DNA of 33,538 bases from Schoenoplectus triqueter. Lineage: Eukaryota > Streptophyta > Magnoliopsida > Poales > Cyperaceae. Below the pieces are notes generated by a model that saw only the letters and a list, made by a program, of their open reading frames with translations, ran no database searches and was not told the origin of the DNA. Below are positions 1-8,959 of this stretch, in pieces; within the stretch, counting starts at the first letter, position 1, and every line of letters starts with the position of its first letter. The stretch lies in the NCBI GenBank assembly GCA_964058805.1, contig CAXKVV010001013.1:1-33538 (forward strand), in the 5' to 3' direction. The translations under genes were made by a program, and so were the position numbers.

Positions 1-3000
1 CAGTTGCGTCCATCCCCTGGCTGAAATAAAAAATAAAAAATAAAAATAAACAGACACAATGTTAAGAAGGAAAATTTATGTGAACTTCTGTAAAACCAGA
101 AAACATCCATTAACAACTGCTAACAATAAATATCAAAAAGTGAACAATAAAGGATTTCTAATTGTCTGTGCACATAAAAACAAGAAAATTGTGCCCTATG
201 ATATGTCCGACATTCACATATGGATGAGACGTCTTCCTTCAGAAGACAAACATATATTTTGGGATTTAGTAGGGACAAAGATGAACGCTATCTGCTTGAA
301 ATATAGTATTACCTTGCAATAAAGCTTAAATTTGGTGTAATAAAGGCTATCGGCAAGAATCAAAAGAGCATGCCTTCTCTTGATGGCAAACCACTGCAAC
401 AAGTATGTGGAAAGAGAAATGAATACTTATGGAAGGTCATTTGCATTTACTTTACAGAGTATCAATACCACTCTGTAAATTTACTAGAGTAATAATATAA
501 TAATTATCCAACCTGTGCGCCTTTCCTAAATTGGGATCCTTCAACCTCCGGGAGGAAATCATTAGAGTATCTGCCATTACCATGTGGGCCTGGATCTAGG
601 AAACTAGGGAAAAAAAGATAACAATTCAATAAGACAATGAATAAACAACAATAAAAGTTCAAAATTTTTAACCTGATCCCCTCCATGTAGAAGACTTTTA
701 ATGGTTAGATGTGCCAAAAAGCACCAACACCGAATTGAAATGTATTATCAATTATAGTCTGCAGTTATCAAGGAAGGTGACTGACAAAAAAAAATGCTTA
801 GTCTTACCAGTCAACATAGCTGACATTAGACCCCATCAGATAATTATATACATAATCAAAATTGTGCAAGGGGACACAACTGCCAAGGAAAATAACAGAG
901 CTTTCAGTATACTGATTAAAATGATGTGATGGAAAATAACCAACAAAATTTAGGATTATAGTAAAACCTGTCAGAAAGCAACACAAAAAACTGGTTATCA
1001 GGGTCTTCAAGTGCATTTGCTAAGAGTCTCTTCTCTGCATCGACCATAGAAATCTTTCCCCATACAACCTATTTTACAAAGAAATGATAAAAATGTTCTT
1101 AAAAAAAAGTAATTTCTTAGATAGCTTCTTGTTGACTTCCTACCTAAAAGAAACAGAATAGATAGAGAGAGAAGATTGAAATGTAATGTTTCTCATTGAT
1201 TCAAGGATTCAAGGATTATGATACATGTCCTTATATAGAGCAATAACCCTTGCAACTAAGTATAGCTGTATCTAGACTCGTTCTGTTACAATTGTTTCTA
1301 GAACCTATTTATGTTACAAGCATTCAATGCAATTGAACTAATCTTGAATTAATCTCTGATCTTGAAACGCCTTATCTCTGAGATACTTTGTGGCTAAATG
1401 TCCTGTGAACACTGTGTGCTAATACACCCCCTCAAGCTGAACTGATCTGGATCACATTCAGCTTGGCTCGCAAAAATTCAAAATGTGGCAAAGGCAGTGA
1501 CTTAGTAAAGCAGTCTGCAATCTGATCTTTAGAACACACAAATTTAACTTGTAATTGGTTTGATTGAACCCTTTCCCTCACAAAATGATAATCAATTTCT
1601 ATATGTTTAGTACGGGCATGAAATTGTGGATTGGGCGCTAAGAATGTAGCCCCTATATTATCACACCATAAAATTGATTTTTGCTTTGGAAAAACACCTA
1701 ACTCTTTTAACAAGTGTTCTAACCACATCACCTCTTGGTTGCAAAGCGTCAAACTTCTGTACTCTGCCTCAGTACTAGAACGAGAGACTGTAGGTTGCTT
1801 TTTAGTACACCATGATATCAAAATTTTCCCTAAGTAGACACAGTAACCCGATGTAGACCTTCTGTCAGAGGAGTCACTAGCCCAGTTAGAGTCTGAAAAC
1901 GCATGAATCGAGGAGGTCTTGTAAAATTGAATCCCATAATTAAGAGTGCCAGCAATGTAACGAAGTACTCTTTTGGCAGCTGTCCAATGCTCTTCAGATG
2001 GTGAATGCATAAATTGAGAAAGTTTGTTGACAGAGTAAGATAAATTAGGTCTGGTCAGTGTTGCATATTGCAATGCGCCAATGACGCTTTTGTATAAATG
2101 TGGATCCTTGCAAGGTGAAGACCCTGTAGTTGAGAAATTGGTGCCAGAAGCCATAGGAGAAAGAATTAGTATGCAATTCATCATGTTTACCCTTTTTAGC
2201 AAGTTTGTGAGGTACTTTGTTTGAGTAAGACATAACCCATCATTGTTACTGGTTGCTTCAAGTCCTAGGAAAAAGTGGAGGGGACCAAGATCTCTTATTG
2301 CAAACCTTGATTTGAGTTGGTAAATGCATTGATCAACTTGGACAGGGTCTGTGACCACAATATCATTCACATATACCAATAATGTAAGAATATGACCTTT
2401 ATGATGAGCAATAAACATTGAAGGATCATAGGTGCAAGGTTTGAAACCAAAACCAATTAGAGTTGAACTGAATTTCTCAAACCATGCCCTAGGAGCCTGT
2501 CGAAGTCCATAAAGGGATTTGTGTAAAAGACAGATAAGATCAGGGTTAGTTGTGTCAATAAATCCAGGAGGTTGACTCATGTAAACACTCATTCAAAGCA
2601 CCATTTAAAAATGCATTTGACACATCTAATTGCCTTATAGGCCAATGGAAGGTCAGAGCAAGAAAAATGGTGACTCTGATTGTTGTTGGTCTCACTACGG
2701 GGCTGTAAGTCTCTTCAAAATCCACACCAGATATTTGATTGAAACCCTTAGCAATCAAACAAGCTTTATGTCTTTCAATGGATCCATCAGCATTTCTCTT
2801 GGTTTTAAAAACCCATTTACATCCTATGACCATTTTATCAGGAGGAAGGGGTACCAAGGTCCAAGTGTTATTCTTTGCAAGTGCATTTATCTCTTCTGCC
2901 ATGGTTGTGCGCCATTGAGGTGATTTATTAGCTTGATGAAATGTGGTAGGATCTGATTCAGATAGAACATGAAAAGAAACGAATTCTGGATACTCTCTTT

Positions 3001-6000
3001 TTGTAGGTGCGATCTCTGGTGCGAGTAATCATAGAGTGAGAAGGAAGCACATGTTGATCGACAAGAGGAGCAGGTGGAGGTTCATGCACAACAGGTGCTG
3101 GTGGTTATGCCTGAGAGAGAGAGGGAGCGTTTAAATTTTGTGTACTGTTGGTTGTCGGAATCGGATCCAAAGGAAGAACAAGTGGCACATTGTGAGCCCT
3201 TCGTTTGTAAACCAAAGGAGGAGATCGTGCGCCATTTAAAAAGTGGATCGGGTCCGAAACCGCATCAATATGGGCCTGGGCTTTTGAATTCAAATTTAGA
3301 ACAGGTTGGTCGCGCAGTTGGGCGTTTCGTCTGCCCTGCTGCTCTTTTTTATTTTGTGCTAAAGCTAGAATGGAGAGAGGGTCTGACAGTTGTGCATCTG
3401 AGGGAATCTCTTGAATAGTAACTGAAGGCTTTGCAAAGGGGAACTCATGTTCAATAAATTGAACATTTCTAGATACATTAACTCGTCCTGTGGGCACATG
3501 AAGGCATCAATATCCTTTATGGTTGGTACCATACCCGATAAAGACGCATGGTTGAGATCTCAACTATAGCTTGTTTTTATTATATGGCCTTGTTAAAGGG
3601 TAGCAAAGACAACCCAAAACCCTCAAGAAATCATAATCAACATCTTTGTTAAACAATGTTTTATATGGCACTAAATTTTGAGAGGGTAATCTATTAATGA
3701 GATAAACTATGCTGTTGAATATCTCATCCCAATACCGTATAGGGATTGAGGAGTGAGACATTGTAGCAAGAGATAACTCAACTATTTGGCGATGTTTTCT
3801 TTCAGCTGCCCCATTTTGTTGGGGTGTATGGGGCAGCTAGTTTGGTGCATAATTTGAGGAAAGGCTTTTGCAATGGGTAGAAATTCCCCACCACCATCGG
3901 TTCTCAATATTTTTATTGTTGTGTTCAATAAATTTTCAACTTGTAATTTGAATTGTGTAAAAGCAAGCAAAGCATCACTCTTATTTTTAAGATAATAAAT
4001 CCATGTGAAACGGGAATAGTCATCAATGAAAGACACATAATATTTATATCCGTTGTAAAATACAATGGGACTAGGCCCCCACAAATCACTATGAACTAAT
4101 TCCAAGGGCTTATTTGTAGAAGAAGAAGAAAGAGAAAAAGACAAAACATGCGCCTTAGCTTGAATGCAATCTTTGCAAAAAGTAAAATGGTTCCTAATAC
4201 AAGACAATCTATTGGAATTAATGACTTTAATTGTTGTTTGAGTGGAAGGATGACCAAGTCTTGCGTGCCAAGTAGAAGTAGAAGCTTTAGAAGAGGATGA
4301 AGTAATGTGGAGAGCTTGAGAAACTGGAGGTGTGTAGAGAGATTGCATCTTGAGGTGGTAAAGGCCAATGGAGCTAATTATGTGAAGTGGAGGGTTCTTG
4401 TTTTGAAGATCCTTGATAACACAAGAGGATGAAGTGAAGTTAACACAAAGTGCAGGATTATCTAAGAGTAATTGGGATAAGCTTATCAAATTTGTTGAAA
4501 ATTTAGGAACACAACACATTTTTGAGTTTTATTGTATAATTTGCAACGTGAAATTGTTGAGAACCGATGTGAGAAATTTCTAAGCCAAGACCATTACCTA
4601 TTTGGAGCTTGTCAGCCCCTTTGTACGAGAAAGAGTTGAGGCTGTTGAGGTCATTGGTCACATGATTATTGGTACCCGAGTCCAGTATCCAGTTACTTGC
4701 ATCGGGTTCTTGAGAGGAATTGGAGGAGACATAGGAGTTGTAGGCATTCATCTGAGGTCGAGGTCTCCAATCAGGGTCCTTATCACATCTCTTGTAACAT
4801 TTCTTAGTAGGATGACCCATTCTTTGGCAAATTTGACAAGGGATCCTGATTTTACCCGAGGCAATCAAAGCAAGAATCTCTTGAATCACAGAATTGGGAA
4901 TTTGGGATCCACCAGTGAAGGGGGGAGATTTACCAGAGTTGGTATTGGTTCTTGGATTAAAGGAGTTGTTGTTGTAGTTGTTTGATGGTCTAGTCTGAGA
5001 AGAGTTGTTGTTACCCTTTTTGTTGTTAAAATTGGGTTTACTAGCAAGGAATGTAGCTGGTTCTGATTGAGTTTAGTTGCTGGATTCATGGGCCAGAAGC
5101 AGTCCTCTCAAGTCAGAAAGGGAAAAGGACTGATGACATCTTACTGTTAAAATGGAAGACTTGATTGAGGCAAAGTCTGAGCCTAGACCATTTACTGCAG
5201 TTGTGACTAGATCATCATCTGACTCAGGGTTCCCAATGAATGAAAGTTCATCAGCAAGCTGTCGAATCTTCAACAAATAGTCTGTGCAATTCAAATCCCC
5301 TTTCTTCATATTTTGCAGTTGCCTCTTCAATTCCTGGAGTCTTGCTCGTGAATTAGAGGAGAAGAAGCTCTTAAGAGCTAGCCATAGTTCTTCGCAAGTC
5401 TTGTAAGACATGACCTGTGCCAAGATAGAGTCAGAAAGAGAAGATCTGACCCAGGCATGGAGAAGCTTGTCTTGACGCTTCCAGAAGAGATAGGTAGGGT
5501 TTATCACTGTCTCTCCTTTGTCATTACGAGTGGCAGGATCAGGTGGGTCATTGAGAAGGTAAGAAACAAGATCGTAACCTTCAACAATGAGTAGAACTTG
5601 GGATTTCCATGAGAAGAAGTTGGAATCGTTGAGCTTGATGGAGAGTGGTGTGTTGATGTGAACAATTTGATCGATCGTTACAGGTTGAGTAGCAGCGGAA
5701 GTGTTATCATCGGTGGAAATCGACATGGTTAAAGAGAAGCATAGGTTTAGATGGAGATGAGAAATGGTTGTTTGAGGAAGGCGAAAGAGTCTTAATTTGG
5801 ATCTTGAGCCGCTAGGCAAGAAGCTCTGATACCATAAAAGAAACAGAATAGATAGAGAGAGAGAGTAGATTGAAATGTAATGTTTCTCATTGATTCAAGG
5901 AGTATGATACATGTCCTTATATAGAGCAATAACCCTTGCAACTAAATACAGCTGTATCTAGACTCATTCTGTTACAATTGTTTCTAGAACCTATTTCTGT

Positions 6001-7537
6001 TACAAGCATTCAATGCAATTGAACTAATCTTGAATTAATCTCTGATCTTGAAACACCTTATCTCTGAGATCCTTTGTGGCTAAATGTCCTGTGAACACTG
6101 TGTGCTAATACTACCAAGTAACAACATTTGCCACATACATATCAACACTGAATTTGTACAGTGCAATACAGAATCAGTTTCTCATTTGTTTTTATCACGT
6201 TTTTGGTCAAAACATAATTTGCTACAACCCGTAAAAACATATCATGTTGATAGCAGGGTTGAATGCGATGACTTGTCAGGTTCAGAGGTATATATAAGAG
6301 AATCCAGCAAGTCAAAGATGGCTTAGTGTCCCTAGATGTTAGTAACTTAATACTGACTCGGTTCCTTTTAACAAGCTAGTGTATCATAACTTATAATATA
6401 TAATTAATGCCATAATCTTGCCACTTAAAATAACATAACCACAAAATTAAGTGGAACAGTCCCTGAAAAGTCATCAGAACCTTTTTTATTTCCTTAAGGA
6501 CTAAGAGAAAAGTACCTTGTCACTGCGAATGTCTCGGCCAATGAACAAAGGACTAACATGCACAGGTTTCTCTCTTGAAGCATGTACATAGATGTTGAAT
6601 CTCCCCTCATGTCCCTACAAAATGATAGTTCAGCATTTTCAGTTTTCAGAATATTTTTACGAGTTCTATAGCACAAAAGACCTAGCAAAGCAAATTGAAA
6701 ACAACCAATAGCCAGTGTCTGTTGTATATTAACAGTACGATAAACCAATTGTCAATGATAAGTGCCAGACTGATCTGGTAGTTTAAAATCACATCCTACC
6801 CCGACCCATCTATCCTGGTATCAAAGATCTTATGAAGGAGAAACCCACTTTTTTGTCCTTTATGTCTCAAACTGCATTGCACTCCCAAAACATACCTAGA
6901 AACTAGCATGTGACAGTCACAGACTTTGCTTATAACATACCTGTTTAACATATCAGTAACTAGTTAGACTTGCAGTTTTTCTATTCTACCAATTCTATAA
7001 CAACATATGTTAGTAGAAGCATATATGGCAACCAATAGAAACACATAATAATAATATAATTAAATCTGATGGCACCACAACTGAATCCTAATGCTCTAAT
7101 GTGATTATTCCTTGAGAAAAGAAATAAAAAAAAAAACTAACCGAGAAAAACTTCTCCCACAGCTTTTCAAATGGGAGAGAACCAGGGCTGAGAAACATGA
7201 AAGCAATCTTGGCAGTTCTTGGCTGGGGCATGGGCATTGTCAGCAGGTCTCGGATGACAACACTAGCTGCCAATTCCTCATCAGTCTTCTCTCTGGCGGG
7301 CCGTGCTGGCAACCAGTCCTTGAACGGTGTGCATACGCTTGAGGCGAAGAAGTAGCATGCTGAGTAGTGCCGTGGAGGGTACACGTAGGCTCCAATCAGA
7401 GAGAAGCACACCAGTGCCAGAAGGACCATAATCCACATTGGTCGCTTGGTCTGGAAGCTGCGGTGCTGTCGGGTCCCATTAGCCAGCATTAGTGCTACAT
7501 CTTTCGGGGCACGCTGCCATACCTGAGAAACCTTCAT
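1..7537 (-). CDS. BC10-like (DUF266/GT14) glycosyltransferase, 5' seven exons, cut by window edge
   Basis: Seven exons join in phase with GT/AG borders: 7142-7537, 6516-6614, 968-1068, 808-879, 513-603, 313-393 and 1-20 (partial). The product has a short N-terminal cytosolic tail, one hydrophobic anchor at about residues 34-52 (MWIMVLLALVCFSLIGAYV) and a lumenal domain, as expected of a type II Golgi enzyme. Family landmarks read directly are KIAFMFLSPGSLPFEKLW, GHEGRFNIYVHAS, FFVLLSDSCVPLHNFDY, DPGPHGNGRYS and ADSLYYTKFKLYCK. These match plant core-2/I-branching-like proteins related to rice BC10, which act on cell-wall glycans or arabinogalactan proteins; the actual donor and acceptor are unknown. 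About 286 residues are visible, and the family usually has nearly 400, so roughly the last quarter lies left of the window. The ATG at 7537 is chosen because the conserved MKVSQVWQ start begins there. Intron 2 is swollen to 5.4 kb by a Ty1-copia element. The exons themselves carry no stop or frameshift, so the gene appears intact. Confidence 0.9.
1145..1424 (-). repeat. 3' LTR of the Ty1-copia element
   Basis: It matches 5835-6110 almost throughout, including the TTATATAGAGC box on the plus strand and the shared end GTGTGCTAATA. It carries an extra GATTCAAG repeat unit near 1203-1215 compared with the other LTR. The outer boundary is set by the CTACC target duplication. The inner boundary is set by the polypurine tract. 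Confidence 0.95.
1425..1435 (-). other. Polypurine tract
   Basis: The minus strand reads TTGAGGGGGTG directly before the 3' LTR, the expected plus-strand priming site. It overlaps the end of the RNase H reading frame. Confidence 0.85.
1432..2960 (-). pseudogene. copia reverse transcriptase and RNase H, catalytic Asp changed
   Basis: The N-terminal part (about 2555-2960) has WRTTMAEEINAL, WVFKTKRNADG and VDFEETYSPVVR. The frame shifts near 2583, by an apparent one-base insertion, after the RQLDVSNAFLNG catalytic-Asp motif. The rest (1432-2592) has SLYGLRQAPRAWFEK, the polymerase box as YVND instead of YVDD, RDLGPLHFFLG and YATLTRPNLSYSV. RNase H motifs follow (SDSNWASDSSDRRSTSG, SRSSTEAEY, HIEIDYHFVRE). 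The C-terminal half is otherwise one long open frame of 386 residues. The YVND change should abolish polymerase activity, based on known copia and retroviral enzymes. Confidence 0.92.
3105..3563 (-). pseudogene. copia linker between integrase and reverse transcriptase, decayed
   Basis: Past the TAG, the integrase C-terminal motif (QPCVFIGYGTNHKGY) is still readable. A second stop follows, then an open stretch at 3105-3497 containing SRNVQFIEHEFPF, the usual boundary motif of copia polyproteins. The remainder is a Pro/Ser/Asn-rich spacer of no defined function. The frame ends at a stop at 3105. Confidence 0.7.
3564..4519 (-). pseudogene. copia integrase, broken by frameshift and nonsense codon
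   Basis: The HHCC zinc domain is seen as WHARLGHPS and CKDCIQAK. The catalytic core follows with HSDLWGP, FIDDYSRFTWIY and RTDGGGEF, giving the D,D pair of the DDE triad. The frame is lost around 3825-3840, and the third acidic region is read in another frame. The downstream part (about 3564-3820) shows YWDEIFNSIVYLINRLPS and LGCLCYPLTRPYNKNKL. A TAG then breaks the C-terminal domain. Confidence 0.85.
4503..5072 (-). pseudogene. copia nucleocapsid zinc knuckle and aspartic protease
   Basis: After the gag stop the same frame continues through an Asn/Ser/Thr-rich linker to a CX2CX4HX4C knuckle (CQICQRMGHPTKKC). It then reaches the protease active site WILDSGTNNHVT. The family norm is DSGA, so Ala is replaced by Thr next to the catalytic Asp-Ser-Gly. 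The frame stops at 4503 just after LKNVLC. The conserved continuation is found in another frame from about 4515 down, so a small deletion has shifted the frame there. Confidence 0.85.
5073..5726 (-). pseudogene. copia gag, N-terminal part, ends in premature stop
   Basis: The frame starts at the ATG at 5726 (MSISTDDNTS) shortly after the primer site and runs about 217 residues. It shows the copia gag core: INTPLSIKLNDSNFFSWKSQ, then a Trp-rich helix region (LWLALKSFFSS) and LQNMKKGDLNCTDYL. The motif LSDLRGLLLAHE marks the end of the gag domain. A TAA at 5073-5075 interrupts what should continue into the Asn-rich linker and zinc knuckle. An in-frame upstream ATG at 5819 falls next to the primer site and is unlikely to be used. 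Confidence 0.85.
5823..5834 (-). other. Primer-binding site (initiator Met-tRNA type)
   Basis: The minus strand reads TGGTATCAGAGC immediately downstream of the 5' LTR. This is the standard plant Ty1-copia primer site complementary to the 3' end of initiator methionine tRNA. Confidence 0.95.
5835..6110 (-). repeat. 5' LTR of the Ty1-copia element
   Basis: This is the promoter-side LTR for minus-strand transcription. It ends inward directly at the primer-binding site. Differences from the 3' LTR include a longer GA run near 5855-5866. Its ends read TATTAG...CTTTTA on the minus strand, so the usual TG...CA termini are not present. Confidence 0.95.
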
Positions 7538-8663
7538 GGTTGTTCGTATTTCTACTAATGTATGAATGTCCGTATTTCAACTGAGTGATTGATTTAGGCA
7601 GTTAGTCCCACCTATTCTCTGTTTCCTTTTTCTTTCTTCTTCCCTTTTTTTTTTGGTTTTTAGTGTCGCACTTCCATGGGGACCCCAACAACAATTAGTG
7701 AATAAAGGATCTCTGTAAAGATGAATGGAAAATCATTCCATCAGAATTGAGCAATGTTGCTCCCCGATTAAAAAAAAAGATTATGATAGGATGCGAATGA
7801 AGGATTTGTTCTCTCAACTTGATTTGCCGCCCTCAAAACAAAAAAAATATAAACTAAATATAAACAAGAAATAAAGAAAAGAAAGCTAATCATCTTCATG
7901 ACTCTTCTCCTGATTTGATTAATCAGGTGATTCTGAGTCAACCCTGTAATCTACGAAATCCCCTTTTTGAACACAAAATAGTTGACATCTTTTCTAGCAG
8001 AACAAAGTAAGGTACTAAACAAATTTTGGGAACTATAGGAATTAAGCAACCAAATCAATATTTTCAAGCTAAAGAAATTTTAGTATTAGGATACGAAATA
8101 TAACTATGTGAATAAACTTTAATATGTAGATTTCCTTTACCAACTAGTCAAATTAGAGGAAAGAAGAGTAAAAAACAAGGGGAAATGTCAATCTGTGCAA
8201 AAAAAAGAACCTTTTATTAGGACAAATTTACGCATAATTAATAAAGTACACAAAACATTTTCAATTTACTTATGGTCATAGTTTTCAACAATTGCAATCC
8301 TAGCAAACAATGAGAAATATGTTTTTCTTTTCATAATGAAATGTTTGCTTAAAATCGGAATCTTGGATAAGAATTTCGTTACCTTCAATTGAAGAGCTGG
8401 CAATATTAGTTATCTCTGTCCTCTATTTAGGTTACATGTAGCCCCTTTAGAAAACTAAAACCGCAAAGAATCAGCTCACAGATTATCGAAATTTGATGTC
8501 CCCTCGCTGAAAAAAAAGCCAAAATCACGAAAAAAAGTACATATTTAGATAAAAGATGAGACGATCAATGTTGATCAAGGAAAAATAAATAAAATTTTCG
8601 TAATTTTGTTCCAGATCAAATCAAATCGACAAAACAACAGAATGCCAACTGCTAGCGAATTAC
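7538..8663 (-). other. Presumed 5'-UTR intron and leader; no gene seen
   Basis: This 1.1-kb AT-rich stretch separates the presumed 5'-UTR exon from the start codon. It has no convincing reading frame. Poly-A/T runs are frequent. It is read as an intron in the leader plus the short UTR just before the ATG. Confidence 0.35.
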
Positions 8664-8788
8664 CTCGTATTGCTGAGCTGGCAATAGATCCCAGAGGCGC
8701 GACAATGTGGAATTAGGGAAAGAAGTCGAAGATCCTCTCTTGTACGACGACTAGTACGCGAAGTAGCAGAGTTGCTATTCAGTATTCG

Positions 8789-8819
<31 letters not shown>

Positions 8820-8925
8820 ATGAGAAGAAGAAGAGGTGGATTTGAACGGGTTAATGGAAAACTAATTCAAAGCATAGCTGCAAAATATAATATTTTATTT
8901 GCAACTACAAGTTCTCCTTTTTGTG
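8664..8925 (-). promoter_or_regulatory. Probable 5'-UTR exon of the BC10-like gene
   Basis: On the minus strand a stretch rich in short pyrimidine and GA runs ends with a good donor (ACGAG then GTAATTCG, break at 8664/8663). It starts downstream of a TATA box at 8952-8959. This fits a non-coding first exon joined to the exon holding the ATG at 7537. The acceptor near 7550-7600 could not be chosen with certainty, and the transcription start is only estimated from the TATA spacing. Confidence 0.4.
8792..8819. repeat. (CT)14 microsatellite in the presumed 5' leader
   Basis: An uninterrupted run of CT on the plus strand is GA on the transcribed strand. GA tracts are common in plant 5' leaders and core promoters (GAGA-type elements bound by BPC proteins in known cases). 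Any role here is inferred from position only. Confidence 0.85.
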
Positions 8926-8951
8926 CGCATAAAGCGGGAGGAAAAACGAAT

Positions 8952-8959
8952 TATTTATA
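8952..8959 (-). promoter_or_regulatory. TATA box candidate for the BC10-like gene
   Basis: The minus strand reads TATAAATA here. It lies about 30 bases upstream of the expected start of the GA-rich leader. The neighbourhood is AT-rich, so a chance match is possible, but position and form are right. Confidence 0.4.

Larger units (their letters stand above)
1145..6110 (-). mobile_element. Complete but inactivated Ty1-copia LTR retrotransposon, inserted in a gene intron
   Basis: LTRs of 280 and 276 bp bound the element, and CTACC is duplicated on both sides (1140-1144 and 6111-6115). Read on the minus strand, the order is 5' LTR (5835-6110), primer-binding site, gag, zinc knuckle, protease, integrase, reverse transcriptase, RNase H, polypurine tract and 3' LTR (1145-1424). 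Integrase before reverse transcriptase defines Ty1-copia. The size, short LTRs and gag sequence suggest the Ale/Retrofit lineage (inference). By hand alignment the LTRs differ at about seven bases and two small indels, suggesting a fairly recent insertion. Frameshifts, nonsense codons and a changed catalytic residue make it non-autonomous. Confidence 0.95.

Noticed and set aside
59..322. 87-residue plus-strand open frame at the left edge
   Set aside because: It is antisense to exon 6 and an intron of the BC10-like gene, with no known family.
3074..3418. 114-residue plus-strand open frame inside the copia element
   Set aside because: It is the reverse strand of the integrase-RT linker and has no independent support.
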